Shown here in pieces: positions 12,769 through 19,165 of a stretch of 20,386 bases of DNA (position 1 is the first letter of the stretch; every line of letters starts with the position of its first letter). The notes beneath the pieces were generated by a model, which was not told where the DNA came from, searched no databases, and saw only the letters and a program-made list of their open reading frames with translations. The DNA lies in IMG/VR virus record IMGVR_UViG_3300046007_003393, positions 1 to 20,386 of that record. One strand, given 5' to 3'. The stretch is from a virus. Made by a program: the position numbers and the translations under genes.

Positions 12769-13032
12769 TTAGACCTCCTCGCCATTGTAGATGGCGGTGT
12801 TGGCAGAGTTGATTAGCGCGATTGCTGCTTTATTTTTGAGGTTGCGTCCGACGTAGACCTCCTCGCCATCGATCTGGCAGTAGACATCGAACCGGATCTC
12901 ATGGCAGTTTGAGAAGTTGATGGTGCAGTATCCGTGCATCCCGACGGCATCGCTGCCAAGACGACAGAGTGCTTTCACGTCTAGGTCATCCATCGCGAAG
13001 ATGGTGGTCGGGGCTTTTTGCGTGGTGGTCAT
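12769..13032 (-). CDS. First gene of the minus-strand early operon, unknown
   Basis: An 87-aa protein of unknown function, starting MTTTQKAPTTIFAMDDLDVK, with a beta-rich C-terminal part (IRFDVYCQIDGEEVYVGRNL, AIYNGEEV). I chose the ATG at 13032 because AGGAG lies 6 nt upstream. An in-frame ATG at 13065, sitting exactly 6 nt after the -10 box, would add 11 Thr/Ala-rich residues and be leaderless; the added residues read like translated leader, so it is less likely but cannot be excluded. Driven by the consensus promoter at 13072-13100 and followed within 2 nt by the next gene. Confidence 0.6.
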   Translation of the reverse strand: MTTTQKAPTTIFAMDDLDVKALCRLGSDAVGMHGYCTINFSNCHEIRFDVYCQIDGEEVYVGRNLKNKAAIALINSANTAIYNGEEV

Positions 13033-13071
13033 TTCAATCTCCTGTGTGGTGGTGGCGGTTGCCATGCAGTA

Positions 13072-13100
13072 AAGATAGGGCATAAATATCCCCGTGTCAA
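13072..13100 (-). promoter_or_regulatory. Strong early promoter, minus strand
   Basis: On the minus strand a perfect TTGACA (complement of 13095-13100) is followed after exactly 17 nt by TATCTT (complement of 13072-13077). Transcription would start near 13065. This is the best sigma-70-type promoter in the window, and its -35 is one half of the palindrome at 13095-13112. Confidence 0.75.
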
Positions 13101-13112
13101 GTGCAATTGACA
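13095..13112. promoter_or_regulatory. Near-perfect 18-bp palindrome, candidate operator
   Basis: TGTCAAGTGCAATTGACA equals its own reverse complement except for one base pair (positions 7 and 12). It sits in the middle of the divergent early region, covering the -35 of the minus-strand promoter and lying 8 nt upstream of the plus-strand one. This is the position expected of a repressor or activator site controlling both operons. Confidence 0.6.
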
Positions 13113-13120
13113 AACTGGTG

Positions 13121-13150
13121 TAGACAGTCGGGGACACCGAGGCGTACTAT
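13121..13150 (+). promoter_or_regulatory. Early promoter for the replication operon
   Basis: TAGACA (13121-13126; five of six consensus -35 bases) and TACTAT (13145-13150; TANNNT) are separated by 18 nt. Transcription would begin about 13157, giving a leader of roughly 45 nt up to the SSB-like gene, which has its own ribosome-binding site. Confidence 0.55.
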
Positions 13151-13201
13151 CCACCACGCGGCACAAGTCGCAAGCCAACATTCAACTCAAGGGAGAACAT
13201 G

Positions 13202-13651
13202 ATGGCAAATATCGTATCCGCGGAAGACATCCTCGGAGGGGGCGGCGAGCCGTACCTGTCCGCAGAGGATAAGGCCGCACTTCACAACGCGCAGACCGCT
13301 TTTTATATGACGAGTGCGGTCGCCGAGCGTGAGGGAACCTACGGCACGCAGACGATCTTCACGATCAAGGCCAAGGGCATGGAGCCTTCCATGCTCGCGT
13401 TCCAGGCATCCGCATCCCGCATCTCGCAGGCTCGCAATGTCCTCAACGCGATCGCGCAGGGCGCCGACGCAATCGGACCTTGCTACCTCGGTCGCTGGGA
13501 AGCCAACGGAAAAAGCGGGTGGCAAATTACTTTCAATCCGACCACGCCGATGACGATCCCGGCAACCCAGCAGCAAGCCGCGCAGGCTGCAACCACCGAA
13601 CGCGTCGCAGCTGTCACGGCTGATCTCGTTGACAGCGATATCCCGTTCTAG
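13202..13651 (+). CDS. Single-stranded DNA-binding-like protein
   Basis: A 149-aa protein and the first gene of the replication operon. The C-terminal tip, VDSDIPF, is the acidic-hydrophobic tail typical of bacterial and phage SSB proteins, which recruits partner proteins; before it is an Ala/Gln-rich linker (ATQQQAAQAATTERVAA), also SSB-like. The folded part contains TYGTQTIFTIKAKG and beta-like segments compatible with an OB-type fold, although I cannot assign it to a named SSB family. GGGAG at 13191-13195 is 6 nt before this ATG; the adjacent ATG at 13199 is too close. Confidence 0.65.
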   Translation: MANIVSAEDILGGGGEPYLSAEDKAALHNAQTAFYMTSAVAEREGTYGTQTIFTIKAKGMEPSMLAFQASASRISQARNVLNAIAQGADAIGPCYLGRWEANGKSGWQITFNPTTPMTIPATQQQAAQAATTERVAAVTADLVDSDIPF

Positions 13652-14163
13652 TGGCGAATGAAGTCGCGGTGCGCGTCGGCGGCCTAACCGTCGGCGCGCT
13701 CCAAAACATCGCAGAGAACCGCCACGTCATCACTTCGGATGGGGAGTTGCTCGACGTTACGCTCGCCACCGATGATGACTTGGTGATCTGGTCGATTGTT
13801 ACGCAACGGCTGCGAACGCTTGCGCGGAACATCGAGCAAGGCGTGAACGCCGAACTCGCTGACCGCGTACGCCGAACAGGTGGCGCGATCACAACACCCG
13901 AAGGCAAGGCGTCTGAGACAATCAGCAGGGGATCGGTGTCGGGCATCGCGTCGGCGCAGATCCGCGAACTGCTCGAAGCGGCTGCTGCCGACGGGCTAAT
14001 CCCATGGGAAGCCGTTGACAACGTGGCTCCCCTGGTCGCTCACGTCACGCCACAGAAGGCTTGGCAGTATGCCGAGGATGCGCCCGATGAGATTCGGGAG
14101 CAGCTGGAAGCCATGATTCCGGCGAAGCGTCGAACGATCAAAGTCGACGAATCGCCCGTATGA
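13651..14163 (+). CDS. Hypothetical replication-operon protein
   Basis: A 170-aa protein starting at a GTG that shares one base with the SSB-like stop (TAGTG), so it is coupled to it. Residues about 40-75 are helical and charged (DDDLVIWSIVTQRLRTLARN). The second half alternates charged helices (SAQIRELLEAAAADGLIPWE, APDEIREQLEAMIPAKRR). It has no motif I recognise. Sitting between an SSB-like and a resolvase gene, it may act in replication or recombination. Confidence 0.55.
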   Translation: MANEVAVRVGGLTVGALQNIAENRHVITSDGELLDVTLATDDDLVIWSIVTQRLRTLARNIEQGVNAELADRVRRTGGAITTPEGKASETISRGSVSGIASAQIRELLEAAAADGLIPWEAVDNVAPLVAHVTPQKAWQYAEDAPDEIREQLEAMIPAKRRTIKVDESPV

Positions 14164-14708
14164 CAGTTTCGCCACCCGTTCCCACTCCCATCCTCCAAGA
14201 TGATCCATTGGTGGGAGCGGGTGGCGTTCACACCGTCATCATCGGACTGGACGCCAGTCCACTCCGCATCGGCTACGCCGTCATGATCCTCCATACCGGC
14301 GAGCTCCTGACGAGCGGCACGATGCACGTCAGCAACACCGGCGATGATCTTCGCAATCGGCAGGCTGGCTGGCGGCATATTATGGCCGAGGTCAACCGCG
14401 TCACCGACTCCAGCCTCGTTGTCTGCGTCGGACTAGAGGAAGCCTACGTCCGTTTCAAGCGGCAAGCGATCCTCGGCGCGCTGACGATCGGCAACCTCGA
14501 AGCCTTCGCGCTGCGATCCTATCCGTGGATCCTCGTTCACCGGCTCCAGCCGACCGAGTGGCGCCGACTGATCGGCATCAAACAAGGCGGCAAAGAAGCA
14601 CCAATGGAGTACGCTCGCACTATCCTGCCCGACCTAAACGATCAGGACGAGGCGGACGCGATCTGCATCGCGCGCGCCCTCTGCCTCGTCGTCGATAGTG
14701 GCGTCTAA
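14160..14708 (+). CDS. RuvC-like Holliday junction resolvase
   Basis: A 182-aa RNase H-fold nuclease of the RuvC type, which resolves branched DNA before packaging or during recombination. Catalytic acidic residues are visible in order: Asp31 in VIIGLDASPLRIGYAV, Glu93/Glu94 in VCVGLEEAYV, and Asp163/Asp166 in NDQDEADAICIARAL. The third motif (DQ-EADAICIA) is characteristic of RuvC and its phage relatives. Its ATG overlaps the previous stop (ATGA). The N-terminal 24 residues are Pro-rich and poorly conserved in character. Confidence 0.85.
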   Translation: MTVSPPVPTPILQDDPLVGAGGVHTVIIGLDASPLRIGYAVMILHTGELLTSGTMHVSNTGDDLRNRQAGWRHIMAEVNRVTDSSLVVCVGLEEAYVRFKRQAILGALTIGNLEAFALRSYPWILVHRLQPTEWRRLIGIKQGGKEAPMEYARTILPDLNDQDEADAICIARALCLVVDSGV

Positions 14709-14773
14709 TGTCGCTTGCAGGAAACTACGGGCGCAGCCCGAAGAACTCACCGACCACCACCGGAAGGATCGTT

Positions 14774-15463
14774 ATGACACCCCGCAAGACACGCACGAAA
14801 CACACCGAAGAGATCGCGATCGCCTTCGCCTTCACCGAATACGACGCGCACACCCGGCGCGTACGCGACCAACGCGCCAAGCGTGATCGTGACCTAGCCA
14901 CCTCGGTAGGCATCGAGATCGGCACAATGCGCGAGGCGGATCGGCGCAAACGCCGCGAGGCTCGCATCTGGGATCGCGGCTTCATCGTCGGCGTACTCGT
15001 TGCGCTCGCGTGCATCCTGATCGGCCTCTACTCGGCGAGCCTCGCGCAAGGCGCGAGCCGCCCTGCGCCTCATGCCGCATCCTCTAACCCGTTCGCCGGG
15101 TATCCTCCCCACTTTCGGACATGGCTGCGTATTGGAATGTGTGAGCAGCCGAAGCGCGGGATCAGCTGGCACGATGTCAAGACTGACAAGCAGCGCCTCC
15201 GAAGCATCGCGTGGAAGCAGAATTACAACCACTCGTTTCCCGGCGGTCTCGGTCTGACTCTTGCCAACTGGGACACCTTCAAGCCGCCGAGCGCCAAGCG
15301 CATCGCCCTGATGAGCGACGCGAGCATCGCCCAGCAACTCTGGGCAGCCGAGCGCCTTTGGCGCTGGGCGGAGCGCACCTACCCGACGAACGGGCATACG
15401 GCGTGGGAATGCTCGTTCACCATCGGCTGGACCACCGGCGACCCGACAGACGCGCTGCGATGA
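14774..15463 (+). CDS. Membrane-anchored transglycosylase-like (Rpf/lysozyme-fold) protein
   Basis: A 229-aa protein with a basic cytoplasmic N-terminus (about 1-68), one transmembrane helix (FIVGVLVALACILIGLYSAS, about 70-90) and an external domain. The domain reads TWLRIGMCEQPKRGISW, NYNHSFPGGLGLTLANWDTF, then SIAQQLWAAERLWRW and a final TAWECSF: the 'W---CE ... GG-GL---W ... A-eqQ--aAerl ... W-C' pattern of actinobacterial resuscitation-promoting-factor or transglycosylase-like domains, with Glu124 as the probable catalytic acid. It should cleave peptidoglycan outside the membrane. AGGA lies 5 nt before this ATG; a start at 14708 overlapping the RuvC stop would add 22 residues. Its place in a replication operon is unusual. 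Confidence 0.7.
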   Translation: MTPRKTRTKHTEEIAIAFAFTEYDAHTRRVRDQRAKRDRDLATSVGIEIGTMREADRRKRREARIWDRGFIVGVLVALACILIGLYSASLAQGASRPAPHAASSNPFAGYPPHFRTWLRIGMCEQPKRGISWHDVKTDKQRLRSIAWKQNYNHSFPGGLGLTLANWDTFKPPSAKRIALMSDASIAQQLWAAERLWRWAERTYPTNGHTAWECSFTIGWTTGDPTDALR

Positions 15464-15564
15464 ACCTTGACCAAGCACTCAATCTTGCCGTCCTGATCGC
15501 CCTAGTCGCCGCGATCGTGGCGATCGTCGCTGGCGAAGTCATCCAACGCTGGCGGCGACGATGA
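15460..15564 (+). CDS. 34-aa single-pass membrane protein
   Basis: A tiny protein with ATGA overlaps at both ends. It begins MNLDQALNLAVLIALVAAIV and closes with GEVIQRWRRR: one transmembrane helix (about residues 8-25) followed by a positively charged tail, suggesting an N-out, C-in orientation. It follows the membrane-anchored transglycosylase, so a holin-like or regulatory partner role is possible. No family recognised. Confidence 0.6.
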   Translation: MNLDQALNLAVLIALVAAIVAIVAGEVIQRWRRR

Positions 15565-15794
15565 GCCTCGACGACTACCCAAACAACGCGACACCAGAAG
15601 AACGCGCTGCATACAAGCTCGGACGACTCAAAGAACAGAAAGCGACACGCGCCCAATCCCGCAACCACGACAAACTCCACCACGCTGCACGATCCATCGC
15701 CGCCTACTTCCCGACGCATCCGGCAGGATCTATCGCGCAGAAAGCGCTCGACTCCCTCAAGTACCACATCGAAGCCGACCATGATGATCTCTGA
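15561..15794 (+). CDS. Hypothetical 77-aa protein
   Basis: A small soluble protein beginning MSLDDYPNNATPEERAAYKL and ending YHIEADHDDL. It is helical, rich in Lys, Arg and His in the middle (RLKEQKATRAQSRNHDKLHH) with an acidic end. The ATG overlaps the previous stop (ATGA). The function is unknown. Confidence 0.6.
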   Translation: MSLDDYPNNATPEERAAYKLGRLKEQKATRAQSRNHDKLHHAARSIAAYFPTHPAGSIAQKALDSLKYHIEADHDDL

Positions 15795-15858
15795 CGCCTT
15801 GATCCTCGCCGGCATCGTCATCCTATTTCTTTTACTAGATAAGTCTGGACGCGCATGA
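15781..15858 (+). CDS. 25-aa single-pass membrane protein
   Basis: A very short frame overlapping the end of the preceding gene and ending in an ATGA overlap with the next. It reads MMISDALILAGIVILFLLLD then KSGRA, a single hydrophobic helix with a short basic end. The coding case rests on the coupled 3' overlap, on filling the 60-nt gap in an otherwise gapless operon, and on the clear membrane helix. It could still be chance. Confidence 0.5.
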   Translation: MMISDALILAGIVILFLLLDKSGRA

Positions 15859-16124
15859 CAACCACCACAATCACAATCACGCCGGCATACCTTGCCCGAA
15901 TCCATGACGGCTTCGAGCTCGCCAACATCATCCACGAATCGACATTTGACGCCTTCAACACGCACAATGTCGATTTCGACCTTGCCGTTGTTCACACGCT
16001 GATCGCAAAGATCACGACCGCCCTGGCTGACGAGTGCGACACCGGCACGACCGCGGAGGGCGATGTCTATCATCTCGTCCCCGTCACTACCTACATCCCG
16101 ATCGAGAAAGCAGCCGCAGCATGA
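15855..16124 (+). CDS. Hypothetical 89-aa protein
   Basis: Unknown function. It begins with a Thr-rich beta-like stretch (MTTTTITITPAYLARIHDGF), followed by helical NIIHESTFDAFNTHNVDFDL and AVVHTLIAKITTALADE, and ends IEKAAAA. Start and stop both overlap neighbours by ATGA. Confidence 0.6.
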   Translation: MTTTTITITPAYLARIHDGFELANIIHESTFDAFNTHNVDFDLAVVHTLIAKITTALADECDTGTTAEGDVYHLVPVTTYIPIEKAAAA

Positions 16125-16432
16125 AACGCAGCGACCTAATCCACCAGCCCGACGTTTGGCCTTTGCTCGCTGCGAAGATCCCCGAGGTCGTCGACGGCAT
16201 CGGCGAGATGATTGAGGCAGTAACCCGCCGGCGAGACTTCAACGAACAGATCGAGGCAAAGTATCGCGCCGGCGAAGTCGAGCATGAGCGGGACTGGTTG
16301 ACATGGAACGACCCGCATCGTTTCATCGTCGAAGCCGCCGAAGAACTCCACGATCTCATCGTCTACCAAGCGATGCTGCTCGTCTGGCTCGACGCGGAAC
16401 TGTCTGACGACGCGCCCTCGGTGACGCTATGA
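16121..16432 (+). CDS. Hypothetical 103-aa protein
   Basis: Unknown function. It starts at the ATG overlapping the previous stop (MKRSDLIHQPDVWPLLAAKI). It is helical and acidic, with charged runs (FNEQIEAKYRAGEVEHERDW), then RFIVEAAEELHDLIVYQAML and a C-terminal LVWLDAELSDD. The spacing of charged and hydrophobic residues suggests a helical bundle. Longer in-frame starts upstream overlap the preceding gene fully and are unlikely. Confidence 0.6.
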   Translation: MKRSDLIHQPDVWPLLAAKIPEVVDGIGEMIEAVTRRRDFNEQIEAKYRAGEVEHERDWLTWNDPHRFIVEAAEELHDLIVYQAMLLVWLDAELSDDAPSVTL

Positions 16433-16587
16433 CGCGCGACATCTCCGACGAACACGCCGCCTATCGGGCAGCGCTCGAACAGATCGCCCGCTACAAACAC
16501 ACTCCGCGCGCGTATCGGCATACCAAGTTTGAGCAGCTCGTCAAGATCGCACAGGAAGCCCTAACCACCACCACCGATGCAACCTAG
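16429..16587 (+). CDS. Hypothetical 52-aa protein
   Basis: A small frame joined to its neighbour by an ATGA overlap at the 5' end; its last 11 nt overlap the primase-helicase start. It begins MTRDISDEHAAYRAALEQIA, contains RYKHTPRAYRHTKFEQLVKI, and is likely an all-helical, basic protein. It fills the 145-nt space between its neighbours. Function unknown. Confidence 0.6.
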   Translation: MTRDISDEHAAYRAALEQIARYKHTPRAYRHTKFEQLVKIAQEALTTTTDAT

Positions 16588-18430
16588 CCTACGCACCGCG
16601 GCAGCCAAATACGCGAGCCTCGGCTATGGCGTCATTCCCCTGCATTGGATCAAAGACGACAGCAAATGCAGCTGCGGACGCGTTGACTGCGAGTCGGAAG
16701 GCAAACACCCACTAGGCGAGCATGGCGCATCTAATCCGATGCTTGACGCCGAGCTCGTAGCAGCCCAATGGGAAGACACGCCCGAAGCGAACATTGGTCT
16801 AGTCGCCGGCGCGTCGCGTCGCGTGATCGTCGACCTCGACTCGCTGGCAGCGAAGGATCACCTCAAAGACATCTGCGATTTAGATACGCATACGGCGATG
16901 ATGACGGCACCGATCGCCAAGACCGGCAACGGGTGGCATGTCCACTTCGACGACCCGTCGGGATCGTACGCGCCCAGCGTTGGCACGGGCGAAGACTCGG
17001 GCATCGACATCCGAGGTGGTGTCTCCTACATCGTGGCGCCACCGAGCAGGCACAAGAACGGCACGACCTACAAGTGGATACAGGGAACCGATGCCACCTC
17101 CGCGCCACCCGTCACGGCATGGCTGCACGACTACCTGACCGGGCGTCGCAAGGCACCCGCGCCGATCCTCGAAGACGATCACGTCGAAACAAAAGGCGGC
17201 AGGAACAATCTACTAGCGAGCCTGGCGGGATCGATGCGACGGCGTGGCATGAGTGTCACGGCAATCGAAGCCGCCCTGCTCGCAGAGAACGCGCTGAAGA
17301 ACAAGCCGCCGCTACCGGTCGCCGAGGTCACGGCGATCGCTCGCAGCATCGGCAAACTCCAACCGACAGATGTGCCGGAATACATGCCAAGCGTGTACCT
17401 CGGCGATCTGATCACGGAACGCGCCGAAACAACCGAGCGGCGCTACACGTTCCTCAACGAGACGCAGATAGAGAACCTGCCACCCGTCGCGTACCTAGTA
17501 GACAAGGTGCTACCACTAGGCGGCTACGGTCTGATCTACGGCCGGCGTGGATCTGGCAAGACATTCGACGCACTAGACCTAGCCCTATCGATCACGACCG
17601 GGCGGCACTATCACGGGCTTGCCACTCACGCCGCCGGCAGTACCGTCGCCTACATCATGTCCGAAGGCGCAGCAGGCCTCAAGAAGCGAATCAACGCATG
17701 GAAACAAGCCCGACTCGTCACCACCATCCCCGGCTTCCACGCACTCCCATCGAGCGTCCCACTCAACGACCCCATCGCCCTAGCCGAACTATGCCTAGCC
17801 ATAGACCAACTACCATCGGCGCCATCCCTGCTCGTCATTGACACTCTTGCTCGTAGCGCCTCGGGTCTTGATGAGAACAGTTCGCAAGACATGACGAAAT
17901 ACATCGGCATCGTAGATAGTCTTCGCGAACGCTACGGCTGTGCCGTGATCCCGATCCATCACGCAGGTTGGAACGCTGGTCATGAACGCGGATCGACCGT
18001 CATCGGTGACGCAGCTGACTGGATCATGAAGGTCAGTCGTGACGATCAAGACGTAGTGCATTGCGCGACAGAGAAAGTCAAAGACGACGAACAGCCCGAC
18101 GTTTGGAAGGCAGTCTTCGTAGGTCAAGACGGCACCGGGTCCGGGACGCTGGAACCTGACACGACACCCGTCCCGATCGATCCCGACGTAGAGCTCGTCA
18201 TCCTCGAATGGGAGCGACTATCGCCGACCGACCAGGGTCAGACATCATGGAACCAGATCTGCAAGATGGTTGGATTCGGAAGCGACAAAGCGGGACGATT
18301 ACGACGCAGCCGAGCGCACGACATCGAGTCGATCGGCTGGCGATTCGCGTACATCGGAAACACCGGAACCACGGGCGCAGGGTACACGCTGGAACGCATC
18401 GAAACAGCCCCGCAGATGGTGGTCGAATAG
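16577..18430 (+). CDS. Primase-polymerase / helicase fusion (replication initiator)
   Basis: A 617-aa replication protein. The N-terminal ~185 residues are a bifunctional primase/polymerase (Prim-Pol) domain: ASLGYGVIPLHWIKDD, a CSCGRVDC cluster (31-38), GKHPLGEHG, DLD at 86-88, and GNGWHVHFDDP (His121, His123). Residues about 205-262 look like a PriCT linker. The C-terminal part is a RecA-like helicase of the RepA/DnaB type: Walker A GRRGSGKT (322-329), Walker B LLVIDTLAR (Asp422) and HHAGWN (461-466). It would lay primers and unwind DNA; no separate polymerase is present, so the host enzyme is probably used. The structured region just downstream may be its origin. Confidence 0.88.
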   Translation: MQPSLRTAAAKYASLGYGVIPLHWIKDDSKCSCGRVDCESEGKHPLGEHGASNPMLDAELVAAQWEDTPEANIGLVAGASRRVIVDLDSLAAKDHLKDICDLDTHTAMMTAPIAKTGNGWHVHFDDPSGSYAPSVGTGEDSGIDIRGGVSYIVAPPSRHKNGTTYKWIQGTDATSAPPVTAWLHDYLTGRRKAPAPILEDDHVETKGGRNNLLASLAGSMRRRGMSVTAIEAALLAENALKNKPPLPVAEVTAIARSIGKLQPTDVPEYMPSVYLGDLITERAETTERRYTFLNETQIENLPPVAYLVDKVLPLGGYGLIYGRRGSGKTFDALDLALSITTGRHYHGLATHAAGSTVAYIMSEGAAGLKKRINAWKQARLVTTIPGFHALPSSVPLNDPIALAELCLAIDQLPSAPSLLVIDTLARSASGLDENSSQDMTKYIGIVDSLRERYGCAVIPIHHAGWNAGHERGSTVIGDAADWIMKVSRDDQDVVHCATEKVKDDEQPDVWKAVFVGQDGTGSGTLEPDTTPVPIDPDVELVILEWERLSPTDQGQTSWNQICKMVGFGSDKAGRLRRSRAHDIESIGWRFAYIGNTGTTGAGYTLERIETAPQMVVE

Positions 18431-18647
18431 TGCGCCAAACACGCTCCGAACCCCCTGCACGGCACCCTCAAAAACGGCTACCCCCTGTGCAGGGGGTTGC
18501 AGAGGGTTACAACCCGATAGATAAGCCAAACAACGACAGTCCAAGGCACCCCATGCACCCCCTCCCCACCCCTATAGGGTGGGAGGGTGCAGGGGGTAGT
18601 GCCGCGGCACATAAAATAGGGGTAAGCCAAACAGGAAAGTGCAGGTG
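18431..18647. other. Structured non-coding region, candidate replication origin
   Basis: About 217 nt without a gene, dense in repeats. GCCAAACA occurs three times (18434-18441, 18525-18532, 18626-18633), the last two within TAAGCCAAACA. AACCCCCTGCAC (18449-18460) and GTGCAGGGGGTT (18487-18498) are perfect 12-bp complements, and GTGCAGGGGGTA recurs at 18587-18598. A long C-rich/G-rich imperfect hairpin centres on CTATA near 18571-18576. GTGCCGCGGCAC (18599-18610) is a perfect 12-bp palindrome, followed by AT-rich ATAAAATA. This clustering directly after the primase-helicase is what is expected of an iteron-type origin; a terminator plus promoter is the alternative. Confidence 0.5.
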
Positions 18648-18896
18648 ATGATGAGCAAAAAGAAGCCAGAGCAAGTGTTCGCAATCACCGCCTCGACCTG
18701 CTTCCTCGCCCTGTCTGGCTTAGTGACAATCCGAGACAACGATGACGGTCTGTACGATGATGAAGCCGTGGCATTTGCCGACTACCTGATCCAGATCATC
18801 CTCGCCCAACCCGACACCGTACTGGCGATGGAAGCTAGCGAGCTCGACGAGATCGGGCAGACGCTCATCCATAACTGTGAAGCCTGGCTAAGTTGA
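18648..18896 (+). CDS. Hypothetical 82-aa protein
   Basis: Unknown small acidic protein, beginning MMSKKKPEQVFAITASTCFL; the neighbouring ATG at 18651 would drop one Met, and a GTG at 18639 is also in frame. The middle is helical and acidic (DNDDGLYDDEAVAFADYLIQ) and ends ELDEIGQTLIHNCEAWLS. It is the first gene after the candidate origin; TAAAAT at 18612-18617 could be a -10. The stop overlaps the next start (TTGA). Confidence 0.6.
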   Translation: MMSKKKPEQVFAITASTCFLALSGLVTIRDNDDGLYDDEAVAFADYLIQIILAQPDTVLAMEASELDEIGQTLIHNCEAWLS

Positions 18897-19165
18897 CCTG
18901 CTGCCGATCGTGCGACGCGCAACTCTCCAAGTACGCCAAGCCATCGGAGAAGGTATGCGCGCCATGCGACAGGCGGATGGTCGCAATCAGCCAGCAGCAC
19001 GCCTTCGAGATGGAACCGATCGAACGCGACCACGCCGCCTTCGCCTTGCGCTGGCATGGTTACGAGTGGGACACGATCCAGCGACGGCTAGGGATGGTGT
19101 CGGTATCCTCTGCAACCAGAGCAGCTGGACGCTATGCCAACCGTAACGATCTGAGATTGCCATGA
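18893..19165 (+). CDS. Zinc-ribbon protein with HTH-like C-terminus
   Basis: A 90-aa protein with a TTG start overlapping the previous stop. The N-terminus carries two CxxC pairs, CCRSCDAQL and VCAPCDRR (residues 3-6 and 22-25), a likely zinc ribbon. The C-terminal half reads HAAFALRWHGYEWDTIQRRL then GMVSVSSATRAAGRY, a typical short helix-turn-helix ('A--L---GY-W--I---LG-VS-A-A-RAA-RY'). It is probably a DNA-binding protein; I recall similar HTH ends near packaging genes in actinophages. The TTG is supported by the CCRSC motif beginning directly after it. Confidence 0.65.
   Translation: MTCCRSCDAQLSKYAKPSEKVCAPCDRRMVAISQQHAFEMEPIERDHAAFALRWHGYEWDTIQRRLGMVSVSSATRAAGRYANRNDLRLP

Noticed and set aside
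13033-13065. Leaderless start at 13065 for the first minus-strand gene
   Set aside because: The ATG sits 6 nt after the -10, but a good AGGAG lies 6 nt before the in-frame ATG at 13032 and the extra residues resemble translated CACCAC leader. Kept as an alternative only.
13107-13112. Plus-strand TTGACA as a -35 element
   Set aside because: No TANNNT box at 16-19 nt downstream; the hexamer is better explained as the second arm of the palindrome, with TAGACA at 13121 paired to TACTAT.
16768-17841. Long 357-codon plus-strand frame inside the primase-helicase gene
   Set aside because: Extremely rich in Arg, His, Pro and Thr with no motif; it is a +1-type shadow of the primase-helicase, which has clear Prim-Pol and Walker motifs in the other frame.
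18431-18647. Possible CRISPR-like array or tRNA in the repeat-rich stretch
   Set aside because: Repeats are only 8-12 nt, differ in orientation and have no regular spacers; no cloverleaf or CCA end was found.
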